Virus record (IMG/VR): IMGVR_UViG_3300013006_001265
Coordinates: 1-36,209 of that record
Reading direction: 5' to 3' (one strand)
Length of the DNA stretch: 36,209 nucleotides
DNA from: a virus
Shown: piece after piece, positions 13,895-21,433 of the stretch
How positions within the stretch are numbered: position 1 is the first letter of the stretch
Layout of the letters: each line of letters opens with the position of its first letter
The notes under the pieces: generated by a model
What the model saw: the letters and a program-made list of their open reading frames with translations, nothing else
Told to the model about the DNA's origin: nothing
Database searches by the model: none
Translations under genes and position numbers: made by a program

Positions 13895-14569
13895 TTATAG
13901 TCCTAGTTCTTTTTTAAAATTATTAATAGCAGATAGTCTATGTGTATCGATTTTTGAAAACAATAAATCTAATTGTATTGTGTTGCCGGATTTGTTGGTA
14001 TGCATGCCAACAATATCCTGAATAAAAAAATTAAAATCTTCCATACGGCGTACGATAACATCTGCTAACGGTGCACCTTCGTTATATGGAATTAACGAAA
14101 CTTCAATAATAATATATGAAGAATTAATCAAGGTGGTAACTCCACCATTTATAACATCTAGTTCAGCACCTTGAACATCAATTTTAATTACATCAAATTT
14201 CTTAGTGGAAAATAAAGTATCTAGAGTAGTAACCGGAACGGTAATTTTAAGTATTTGATCATCAGATACACTATTAAAATTAATTTCTTTATAGAATGAT
14301 CCACCTTTAGAATTGAGTTTAAATTTAGGAACAATCAGTTCTAACTCTCCAATTTTATCAGAGACAGCACATTGCAAATAATTTACTCCTAATTTTCTAA
14401 GACCTTTTTCACAATGAGGATTCGGCTCAATTGATGTTACTTCACAGTTAGGAAATATTTTCCGCCATTCTGTAACAAACTGCCCGGTGTTTGCTCCAAC
14501 GTCAAGACAGGTAACAGGCACGAAAGAAGAAAATGCTGTTTTAAGTTTGTGTGCTATGGGATCGCTCAT
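13895..14569 (-). CDS. FkbM family methyltransferase (2)
   Basis: 224 aa. Motif I is LDVGANTGQF (about 19-28), then VTSIEPNPHCEKGL, CAVSDKIGELEL, and the signature VIKIDVQGAELDVINGG (about 121-137). The C-terminal part carries a DIVGMHTNKSGNTIQLDLLF segment usual in FkbM proteins. It has almost no extra N-terminus. It immediately follows the next FkbM gene upstream (4-nt overlap), forming a tandem pair of divergent paralogs. Confidence 0.85.
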   Translation of the reverse strand: MSDPIAHKLKTAFSSFVPVTCLDVGANTGQFVTEWRKIFPNCEVTSIEPNPHCEKGLRKLGVNYLQCAVSDKIGELELIVPKFKLNSKGGSFYKEINFNSVSDDQILKITVPVTTLDTLFSTKKFDVIKIDVQGAELDVINGGVTTLINSSYIIIEVSLIPYNEGAPLADVIVRRMEDFNFFIQDIVGMHTNKSGNTIQLDLLFSKIDTHRLSAINNFKKELGL

Positions 14570-15216
14570 TTATTGTCCTCATGCACCCAAATGTAATCAC
14601 GTTTAATTTTTGTTGCAGGAATATATCCTAAATCAGTTAGGAAAGATGACAAGATATCAAATTGTATTTTAAACTCTGCTTCCAAAATAATAACAGGCTT
14701 ACATCGCTCAATTGTTTTAATTGCTCCCTGCAGCACAGGAAATTCAAACCCCTGAGTGTCAATTTTTATTAAATCTGCCTCAAGCTGAAGATCGTCTAAT
14801 TTTATAATTTGAATTTCTTCTTTTATTAATTCGTCGCTGTTAGACTGAAAATCAACTATTGAGTAGTTTCCGCAATTGTCTGAAGACGCCGGCAAAGAAA
14901 TAACAGTTTCCTCATTACAACTACCCAACCCGTAGTTATGTAACACTATGTTTGTAAAACTTTTACAATTTTCTTCAAGACACTTGAAGTTAGATGTTAC
15001 TGGTTCAAAAGAATGAACATGTTTAAATTTTTGTGCAAATCTAACAGTGTGTAACCCTACATTTCCTCCAACATCGATTACAGTATTAAATTTTTTTACA
15101 AAATTATATGATGCATCGATTGTCAATTGCTGATATGTTGTATCCGGATATTGCAACAGATATATTTCAAAATGCATGTCATTATCTGGCATGGCCCAGC
15201 CTTTAATTTCCTTCAT
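14566..15216 (-). CDS. FkbM family methyltransferase (3)
   Basis: 216 aa. Motif I is IDVGGNVGLHTVRFAQKF (about 48-65), then HVHSFEPVTSNF, VLHNYGLGSCNEE, and the signature LIKIDTQGFEFPVLQGA (about 147-163). The C-terminal tail ends KRDYIWVHED, matching KRNFVWAP of the 22194 copy, so these two are the closest pair in the window. The short N-terminus (EIKGWAMPDND) likewise resembles that copy (KNGWMVPEDD). The start overlaps the cupin stop. Confidence 0.87.
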   Translation of the reverse strand: MKEIKGWAMPDNDMHFEIYLLQYPDTTYQQLTIDASYNFVKKFNTVIDVGGNVGLHTVRFAQKFKHVHSFEPVTSNFKCLEENCKSFTNIVLHNYGLGSCNEETVISLPASSDNCGNYSIVDFQSNSDELIKEEIQIIKLDDLQLEADLIKIDTQGFEFPVLQGAIKTIERCKPVIILEAEFKIQFDILSSFLTDLGYIPATKIKRDYIWVHEDNK

Positions 15217-15557
15217 TTACTAAATCCCACTGTCTCTCTGGTAATATCATCATGATCAAACTCTGCCCAATATAATTCAAAGGCAATGCAATCAGTGACT
15301 GCTTCAAACTGATGATATTCACCCGGAGCAACTTTGGTATATTGCCCAGCTTTTAATAATGTTTCATCCACTAGATCATAATTATTCTTCCACACACGAA
15401 TGATCATCTCGCCGGACTCTACAAAAAATCCATTCCATTTAAATTTGTGTGTATGCTTTGAACATACTCCTCCTGCTCGAGCTTCGATTCTATGAAATTC
15501 TAAAACGCCATTGGCTTCTAGTAATTCTGTCTGACCCCATACTTTTCCTTGTTTCAT
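15213..15557 (-). CDS. single-domain cupin protein (114 aa)
   Basis: One conserved beta-barrel cupin: the first metal motif is seen as GGVCSKHTHKFKWNGFFVESGE (about 29-50, with two His and a Glu) and the second as APGEYHQFEAV (about 76-86). Similar small cupins occur as mannose-6-phosphate isomerase type II or sugar-binding domains in glycan clusters; the C-terminal part of the 27726 fusion is of the same kind. Likely role: sugar isomerisation, epimerisation or binding. AAGGA lies 8 nt before the ATG. Confidence 0.75.
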   Translation of the reverse strand: MKQGKVWGQTELLEANGVLEFHRIEARAGGVCSKHTHKFKWNGFFVESGEMIIRVWKNNYDLVDETLLKAGQYTKVAPGEYHQFEAVTDCIAFELYWAEFDHDDITRETVGFSK

Positions 15558-15580
15558 ATTGTATCCTTATTTTTTACTTA

Positions 15581-16087
15581 TCACAAAACTTTATCCAGTT
15601 GTAGTATTTCACTTTGTCTGCTAACTTCCTTAACAAAATATGCACAGGGCGGGTTAGGATCATCGTGTAAAGGAACAGTTAATAACTGTCCGTTTTTCAT
15701 TTTAGGAAAATACCAACGAACGTCTTGATAAATGTTAACGATCTCTATGGGCAGATATTCACATTTGAATCCATTTACTGGATTAAAAATAAATGCATCA
15801 AATCCACGTTCATTAATACTGGTCAACGGTAATACTTCCGGATCCATACCGCAGTCACGATCTCCTACTATCATACACCAGTCTAATGGCATCTGGATTT
15901 CATATCCGCCAATGTTTAACAATATTGCAGGGCTATTAAATGATTCAAGAAAAATCAGCGGCATGAAGAAGAAATCAGGCTCGTTGGGATTTGAATTGTC
16001 TAGTACTGAAAATCTTGTATCTTCATCTACCTCATCTGGTAATTCATTTAGATCAAAAGATCTATTGTTTAGTGTTAGTATTTTCAT
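15581..16087 (-). CDS. hypothetical protein (168 aa)
   Basis: Not recognised. It is soluble, acidic and Pro-rich, with a pattern of beta-strands (FFFMPLIFLES, GGYEIQMPLDWCMIVGD) and aromatic residues (WYFPK). It lies inside the glycan/UvsW operon but shows no transferase motif. The segment with C-M-I-V-G-D-R-D-C-G-M-D (about 71-82) has two Cys and several acids and may be a metal-binding or functional site. It could equally be an unrelated core phage gene. Confidence 0.55.
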   Translation of the reverse strand: MKILTLNNRSFDLNELPDEVDEDTRFSVLDNSNPNEPDFFFMPLIFLESFNSPAILLNIGGYEIQMPLDWCMIVGDRDCGMDPEVLPLTSINERGFDAFIFNPVNGFKCEYLPIEIVNIYQDVRWYFPKMKNGQLLTVPLHDDPNPPCAYFVKEVSRQSEILQLDKVL

Positions 16088-16091
16088 TATT

Positions 16092-16646
16092 TTATTCCGT
16101 GTAATATGCTATCGTATCGCTCTTCCATTTTCTTACTGTGAATCCCAAGTCTAGAAGAACTAAAATTACCTGGTCGGCTTCATTTCTTTTATTTTCAAAA
16201 AATATTGTTGGTCGATGTTTTTTAATTGTTTTTATTCCACCAGTTACAACTTGAAGTTCGTATTGTTCTGTATCTATTTTAATAAAATCAACATTTTCAA
16301 ATTTAAAATCGTCAAGCCTTTTTACTTCAACTTCGAACTTTTCTCCGTTGGTCCAATCTTTATTTCTTAATTCGGAGAGAGATCCGTGTTCAGGATTATG
16401 AGTTGTATCATTCATAACTAACAACTTTGTTTCATTAGTATTACCTAACGCACAGTTATGACATATTAATTGGGGGAATTTCAATAATTCTTTAAAGCTG
16501 TTAGGATTAGGCTCGAAGCAATAAATTTTTTCAAACTTTCCAATGTAAGGGGATGAAGTTTTACCGGTACTTGCTCCGATATCTATGTATGTTCTAAAAT
16601 TTTTAATATAGGGCCAAGCCCATTCGGATAGTTTTTTTTCACTCAT
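16092..16646 (-). CDS. FkbM family methyltransferase (4), short
   Basis: 184 aa. Motif I is IDIGASTGKTSSPYIGKF (about 18-35), followed by IYCFEPNPNSF, CHNCALGNTNE and the signature FIKIDTEQYELQVVTGG (about 120-136). Here the usual Gly/Glu after DT-x-G is replaced (DTEQYE in place of DTQGxE), a departure from the other four copies. The short C-terminus ends soon after the last core strand. It overlaps the end of UvsW by 4 nt. Confidence 0.8.
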   Translation of the reverse strand: MSEKKLSEWAWPYIKNFRTYIDIGASTGKTSSPYIGKFEKIYCFEPNPNSFKELLKFPQLICHNCALGNTNETKLLVMNDTTHNPEHGSLSELRNKDWTNGEKFEVEVKRLDDFKFENVDFIKIDTEQYELQVVTGGIKTIKKHRPTIFFENKRNEADQVILVLLDLGFTVRKWKSDTIAYYTE

Positions 16647-18097
16647 ATATTGACCTTAGTTATTGTAAAGGGGTATTTGGCCTCTTTATAGTATTTCTTC
16701 CGCTCCGTAAGATGGCGCTTGGCGTATTTGCAGGTAGATGTGAAATCCCAGATCTCAACGTGGTCTTTGTCTTCTGCTTTTCTAATGCCTCGCCCAATGC
16801 TTTGTATAACGCGGACAAAGCTCTTTCCGGGCTCAATAAGAACCAGATTAAAAATACGGGGGATATTAATACCCACAGCGGCCACACCGTAAGTCGCCAC
16901 AATAATCTTATCAGCACTAGTTTTAATTTCATCATATTCTTCTTTTCTGTCAGTTAATTTAACTGCCCCGCTAATGAATACACTGTCTGGCAACATTGCA
17001 GTTAATTTGTCACCTGTGTCGATTCTATTGACCAACACAAGAGTATTACCAGTCTGAGAAATTTCTTTGATCTTATTTCCCATCCAACTGATACGGTGAT
17101 CATCGGTGACTAGAAAACTATATTCTTCTTGATAATTACGGAATACCTGTACGTCATTGGTTTGAAGAATGTTGATCTGTAAATTGGCCAATACGCCTTT
17201 TTCTTGTAAATCGTGCGCAGATACTTGATTGATTACTGGTCCTATACTGGCCAGTATGCCTTGAAATTCCCAAGCTTCTTTGGGCACAGTACCTGTAAGC
17301 CCCCAACGTATTGCACAGTTGCTAAAGTTCTGTGTCAACAATTTAGTTAATACCTCTGCCTTGGCCTGATGTACTTCGTCTATGATAATAGCTGCTACAC
17401 CCTCGATGAATTCTGCCAAGCTCAGTGTGGCATCGTCATAACTTTTCTTATCAAGAACATTGAGACTCTGCCAGGTGCAGATAGTGTGTGTCTTACCTAA
17501 TTCTTTTCTGTCGCCAAAATATACGCCAACATCCAACCCTAGATTTCGATAATCTTCTTCAGTCTGCACAACTAGACTTTTGTTGGGTACAATGACCATT
17601 GTGCGGCCATAAGGCTCACATAAGTGACTGAGTGTGGCAGTAGTAATGGTTTTGCCTGCACCTGTAGCAACTTCTTGTAAGGCCTGTGTATTAGCTAGAA
17701 ATTTATTGACCACAGCATACTGATAATCTCGTAGCACAATAGGAGTGCCGGCTTGTGGATGACCCAACGGCCAAGTCTTGCCTTGATCAGCCCAGTAATT
17801 TTCTGTGATAGGTTCAAATTTTATTTGACTGTGTTGTCTTAAATCTTCTATGTCAATTTCGTATCCTGCATCTTCTATTATAGGAAGTATTACATCAAGA
17901 TGTGCAAGATATCCGGTGCCGCCGATACCAAAATAAGTTTTTGTTCCGTCCCATCTGCCTAGCTTATATGCTGGCATATGACGTGCATAAGGCAAATCAA
18001 ACTTTAATTTGTTGGCAATCTTTCGTCGTGTTTCTACTGCAAGTCCTTCGAACTTGATATTGACTTCGTCTTTAATTATAAGTTTACAAGATGTCAA
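16643..18097 (-). CDS. uvsW: UvsW-type RNA/DNA helicase
   Basis: 484 aa. The N-terminal DNA-binding domain, with LPYARHMPAYKLGRWDG (about 35-51), is characteristic of T4-type UvsW. SF2 motifs follow: I is ATGAGKT (about 142-148), II is IIDEVH, III is GLTGT, V is ATYGVAAVGINIPR, VI is QSIGRGIRK (about 441-449). It would unwind branched DNA and R-loops at the switch from origin- to recombination-dependent replication. The start is TTG, supported by GGGG about 9 nt upstream; it overlaps the 398-aa gene by 14 nt. Length is close to T4 UvsW (502 aa). Confidence 0.93.
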   Translation of the reverse strand: MTSCKLIIKDEVNIKFEGLAVETRRKIANKLKFDLPYARHMPAYKLGRWDGTKTYFGIGGTGYLAHLDVILPIIEDAGYEIDIEDLRQHSQIKFEPITENYWADQGKTWPLGHPQAGTPIVLRDYQYAVVNKFLANTQALQEVATGAGKTITTATLSHLCEPYGRTMVIVPNKSLVVQTEEDYRNLGLDVGVYFGDRKELGKTHTICTWQSLNVLDKKSYDDATLSLAEFIEGVAAIIIDEVHQAKAEVLTKLLTQNFSNCAIRWGLTGTVPKEAWEFQGILASIGPVINQVSAHDLQEKGVLANLQINILQTNDVQVFRNYQEEYSFLVTDDHRISWMGNKIKEISQTGNTLVLVNRIDTGDKLTAMLPDSVFISGAVKLTDRKEEYDEIKTSADKIIVATYGVAAVGINIPRIFNLVLIEPGKSFVRVIQSIGRGIRKAEDKDHVEIWDFTSTCKYAKRHLTERKKYYKEAKYPFTITKVNI

Positions 18098-19280
18098 ATG
18101 TTTTTGCCCCTTTGGGTAGCGTTGGTTTTATTTCTCCTAGATAAATGACACAAGGATGACTGCCCATCCAGTCGTTTACATAGGTATTGGAATTAATATA
18201 TAAGCTGTTTGTAACAACAATTTTAACATCAATATTATCTTTGAACAACCACTTAGACGGTTTATGTTCAAATATAAAAATTTTTCCGTCTTCAACAGGT
18301 CCACCGAGACCATTGTCTTTTATCCATTGATTAAGTCCGCTATTAGATTCTTTGGATTCTCTAAAACAAATTCTAATATCAGACTTTAAAATTTGGCATT
18401 TTTTAGAATCTTTTATAAAGTTTTCTAACCATTGTTCTTTGTTAGACGCACGATCTAACACTATACAAATTTTGCCATCTATTTTTTTATATACATCAAA
18501 CAACTTTTCGTTACTATCGATCCAAAAAACATTATTACCGCTTGATGCAATTTTTTCCACAAGTTCTTGTGATTTTGAAATAAGGTTCAAGGGAAATTGC
18601 ATTGATTTTGCCAGCAGCATATCGTGATAGATATTACCGTTTGAATTTTTTTCAAAGTATGCATCTGCATATTCATTGCTGTTTATCAAGACTAATTGAT
18701 TTTCAAAAATTGTGCTGTAAGGTAAAAAATCTTCCTGATTGGCCCATATTTCTTCCACTGATTCTACAGCTTCCAAAAAAGAATCATCTATGTCAAAATG
18801 ATGTTTCTGTAAAAACTCATAAAGGGCCACGACATTAATTTCTGAAAATTTTATTTCTCTTAGTTTTTTTTCTTGATTCCATTTAGAGTGTCTAAAATGG
18901 TCTTGTGTTTTCGAAAATTCTCGGTCAAATACTTCTTTCATACTGAACGGAAATTTTAAAAATATTAAAAGTTCTCCAGTCTCGTCTTTTTCTACAAATA
19001 TTTTTTTAGTGAGATCTAGAATTCTAAACTCGTTTTTCCATACTGGATTTTCAATTTGATCAGCGTAGTCGAAATTATATTTTTGTGCTATGACCTTGTG
19101 TTTTTTCAGTATTTTTATGATCAGTCCAGCCTGACTTTGAGTCAATTGGGATCCATTTGATATCAATGAATAAAAATTATAAGTAGCACTTTGATCTTGA
19201 CCCGTTAACACAAAACCGTGACGCACCATAAGATTATAAAATTCTAAAAAGATGTCTTCGATGTATTCGTAAGGTATCAT
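18084..19280 (-). CDS. hypothetical protein (398 aa) upstream of UvsW
   Basis: Not recognised. An open frame extends upstream to 19400, but I place the start at the ATG (MIPYEYIEDIF) at 19280, because a strong promoter ends 6 nt before it and the longer version would overlap the 19312 gene. The N-terminal half is helical, with a DQSATYNFYSLISNG segment; the C-terminal half alternates strands and helices (NNVFWIDSNEK, KICIVLDRASN, VKIVVTNSLYINSN, HPCVIYLGEI), like a degenerate P-loop or Rossmann fold without a Walker A. Position and promoter class group it with replication-recombination genes, next to UvsW. Confidence 0.7.
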   Translation of the reverse strand: MIPYEYIEDIFLEFYNLMVRHGFVLTGQDQSATYNFYSLISNGSQLTQSQAGLIIKILKKHKVIAQKYNFDYADQIENPVWKNEFRILDLTKKIFVEKDETGELLIFLKFPFSMKEVFDREFSKTQDHFRHSKWNQEKKLREIKFSEINVVALYEFLQKHHFDIDDSFLEAVESVEEIWANQEDFLPYSTIFENQLVLINSNEYADAYFEKNSNGNIYHDMLLAKSMQFPLNLISKSQELVEKIASSGNNVFWIDSNEKLFDVYKKIDGKICIVLDRASNKEQWLENFIKDSKKCQILKSDIRICFRESKESNSGLNQWIKDNGLGGPVEDGKIFIFEHKPSKWLFKDNIDVKIVVTNSLYINSNTYVNDWMGSHPCVIYLGEIKPTLPKGAKTFDIL

Positions 19281-19286
19281 TGTTAC

Positions 19287-19315
19287 ATTATAACACCGAT
19301 AATTTTTAAAATCAA
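19287..19315 (-). promoter_or_regulatory. sigma70-type promoter abutting the 398-aa gene start
   Basis: On the minus strand: -35 TTGATT (19315-19310), 17 nt, perfect -10 TATAAT (19292-19287), then GTAACA and ATG (19280). The geometry is identical to the gp41 and gp61 promoters; no Shine-Dalgarno is present. Confidence 0.7.
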
Positions 19316-20166
19316 CGATGTGCGTATAATAGATGTTCGATGTGTGCTTGTAGTCTAAGAATCGGCGTGCCCTGACTAATTTCTTCCACAGTCCATTCAC
19401 TGTGACACAGTTTTAAAAACCATTCATCTCGATTGGGCAGTTGGGGATTTTCTAAATTTTCCCATTTTTCACTGACCGAATGTGCCAAACTTGAACTATC
19501 GCATATTATAGGAATTCCATTTATTGCGGCCTGCACTCCCGGTCCACTGTTGTGATTTATTACACAATGATAATTGTAATTGATGTCAAAATCGTCGTAG
19601 CTGCCTTGTATTTTTTTTGGCATTTCAACCACAGCATCTATGAATTTTTCACAAATTTGAGATCTGGGATGGGATCTAACCACAATTTTTCTATCACTGT
19701 ATTTTTTTATTTTAATAATTGTTTGCTTGATCCATTGTTCCATCGACGGCTGATCACACCATTGTAAACTAGCACTGTGTTGACAAGCAATTAGAATCTC
19801 ATCTCGTCGATAATGGTTAACAGGTCGAAGCGAAACACCTAAAATTTGTGGTCTTGCTAGATCTAAATCTTGTTGATTGCCGAATATGCCAAAATTGTTG
19901 ATGTGATTTAGACCTATTCGCCAAGTCGCTCCTCTTTTTAAATTTCCTACCTCAATGATTATAATAGGTCTGTGATTTTTTATAGAATTTTCATAAATTA
20001 ACTTATTTGGCCGCATTCTTCCCTGCCATAGCACGGACCAAATCACACAAACGTCTTCATCTTTGTCTACTATTGAGTGTCCTAGCTTTTTTAAACCTGC
20101 AGAAAAGGCAGCAAACACAGGTATACTGTTTAGTGCTCCATTTTCTTGATAAATTCTAAAACGCAT
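19312..20166 (-). CDS. GT-B-like glycan transferase family, member A
   Basis: 284 aa. The C-terminal half carries the pattern shared by six proteins here: W-IKQTIIKIKKYSDRKIVVRSHP (about 145-168), then HCVINHNSGPGVQAAINGIPII (about 203-224) and DEWFLKLCHSEWTVEEI near the end. This layout resembles the C-terminal domain of capsule (KpsC/KpsS-type) and CDP-glycerol-type GT-B transferases. Members A and C share the same N-terminal motif (IIEVGNLKRGATWRIGLN in A), unlike B, D, E and F. Enzyme activity is inference. Its promoter crosses that of the divergent plus gene. Confidence 0.65.
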   Translation of the reverse strand: MRFRIYQENGALNSIPVFAAFSAGLKKLGHSIVDKDEDVCVIWSVLWQGRMRPNKLIYENSIKNHRPIIIIEVGNLKRGATWRIGLNHINNFGIFGNQQDLDLARPQILGVSLRPVNHYRRDEILIACQHSASLQWCDQPSMEQWIKQTIIKIKKYSDRKIVVRSHPRSQICEKFIDAVVEMPKKIQGSYDDFDINYNYHCVINHNSGPGVQAAINGIPIICDSSSLAHSVSEKWENLENPQLPNRDEWFLKLCHSEWTVEEISQGTPILRLQAHIEHLLYAHR

Positions 20167-20175
20167 TTTGTTTGC

Positions 20176-20183
20176 AATAAATA
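20176..20183 (+). promoter_or_regulatory. late-type promoter box AATAAATA (plus)
   Basis: Seven of eight matches to TATAAATA, 12 nt before the ATG at 20196. The predicted leader is about 7 nt, with no clear Shine-Dalgarno. It interleaves with the minus box at 20190-20197. Confidence 0.45.
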
Positions 20184-20189
20184 TATGAG

Positions 20190-20197
20190 TATTTAAT
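20190..20197 (-). promoter_or_regulatory. late-type promoter box ATTAAATA (minus)
   Basis: Six of eight matches on the minus strand, ending 23 nt before the 20166 ATG. It lies across the start codon of the plus gene, so both boxes and both start codons fall within 33 bp. Confidence 0.35.
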
Positions 20198-20603
20198 GAA
20201 ACCTATGAACAAGTTTATTAAAAGAATTAGTAAATCAAAAAAAAATATTAGAAATATTCTAGTGGTAGGCACTGGATGGGAAAAATTACCAAATCTTTGT
20301 GATGGTTTTTCCAGCGTGTTTATAATTTCTACTGGGCCTCAAGACTTTCGAAGAAAAAATCTCATTTACAAGGAAAGTTTTGATCAAATAGAAACACTCC
20401 CAGACATAGATGCCATTGTGATGGATAGAGACCAAGATATTCATGTGTCTAAATTTCTTCCTTTACTCAACAGATATCAATCAGTTATACTAGTTCAGGG
20501 TGTTGAGTTGTTTGGAAAAGCAGAATACAAGTTTTTAAAAACATACGGATACGCTGTTACAGAAATGTTTGGAGATTCGCACTTATGGAAAAAAATAAAT
20601 TGA
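20196..20603 (+). CDS. hypothetical protein with Rossmann-like start (135 aa)
   Basis: After a basic leader (MNKFIKRISKSKKN) a strand-turn NILVVGTGWEKLPNL (about 20-34) resembles the first part of a SAM- or nucleotide-binding Rossmann fold; later strands are AIVMDRD and SVILVQGVELFG. At 135 aa it is shorter than a full methyltransferase, so it is either a minimal domain or a remnant. First of three plus-strand genes within the minus glycan block; its end overlaps the next gene by 19 nt. Confidence 0.6.
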   Translation: MKPMNKFIKRISKSKKNIRNILVVGTGWEKLPNLCDGFSSVFIISTGPQDFRRKNLIYKESFDQIETLPDIDAIVMDRDQDIHVSKFLPLLNRYQSVILVQGVELFGKAEYKFLKTYGYAVTEMFGDSHLWKKIN

Positions 20604-21433
20604 AAATTGCAGTCGTAACTACTTTTCATGATGAAGGTTTAAAAAAATATGCACAACGTATGATCAATACCTTTTGCGATAACTGGCCTGCTGAAGTAAT
20701 TCTTCATCTCTATCCGGAAAATTGCAATCCCGCAATTCGTGATCATAATCACGTTACGCTGAAACGTCTAGAAGAAGTCGAAGAATTAATGACTTTTAAA
20801 AACATTTGGCAGGGCGTACCAAAAGCTAACGGCGACGTGTCTGCTGACCCAATAAGGTCATTGAGAAAAGATGCCGGAAAGGGTTTTAAATGGCATGCAG
20901 TAAGATTTGCACACAAAGTCTATGCTATTTTTGACTGCGCAAAAAATACCGATGCAGATATCTTAATATGGATGGATGCAGACACCATTTGTCATAGTAC
21001 TATAACCATGCAGGATCTGTACAGAATGATTCCGGCAGACTCGGAACTGTGTTATCTTGGAAGAAAAGGCAAATATTCAGAGTGTGGTCTATACTCTATG
21101 AATTTACGTTCACCTCACATACAAGAATTCTTAAAAGAATTTCAAAGATTCTACGATCAAGCAGAAAAGGGAATTTTTCAGTTGGATGAGTGGCATGACA
21201 GTTTTGTTTTCGATGCAGTACGTGTGAAATTTCCGCAAATGAAGCAGCTAGATTGGGCAGCTCATCTACATGATATCCGTCCAAAGTTAGGAAGTTCCCA
21301 AGGTGAAGGCCATCCACTAATCAATAGTGAATGGGGTGCTTGGTTAGACCATCTCAAGGGCGGTCGAAAGAAACTAGGTCGTAGCAAGCCCGAAGATCTC
21401 AAAGTATCAAGAACAGAAGCATATTGGCAATGA
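20585..21433 (+). CDS. glycosyltransferase (GT-A-like, DxD) paralog 2
   Basis: 282 aa. KIAVVTTFHDEGLKKYAQRM starts the fold; the DxD-type motif is ILIWMDADTI (about 131-140), followed by YLGRKGKYSECGLYSMNLRSPHIQEF and SFVFDAVR (about 205-212). It is homologous along its length to the 13166 gene, with about 40 extra residues between the second strand and the DxD (KANGDVSADP region) and a longer C-terminus. Donor and acceptor unknown. It overlaps the genes on both sides (19 and 10 nt). Confidence 0.78.
   Translation: MEKNKLKIAVVTTFHDEGLKKYAQRMINTFCDNWPAEVILHLYPENCNPAIRDHNHVTLKRLEEVEELMTFKNIWQGVPKANGDVSADPIRSLRKDAGKGFKWHAVRFAHKVYAIFDCAKNTDADILIWMDADTICHSTITMQDLYRMIPADSELCYLGRKGKYSECGLYSMNLRSPHIQEFLKEFQRFYDQAEKGIFQLDEWHDSFVFDAVRVKFPQMKQLDWAAHLHDIRPKLGSSQGEGHPLINSEWGAWLDHLKGGRKKLGRSKPEDLKVSRTEAYWQ

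Noticed and set aside
16660-16935. 91-aa minus ORF within uvsW
   Set aside because: It is an alternate frame of the helicase C-terminus, with no ribosome site and no recognisable protein pattern.
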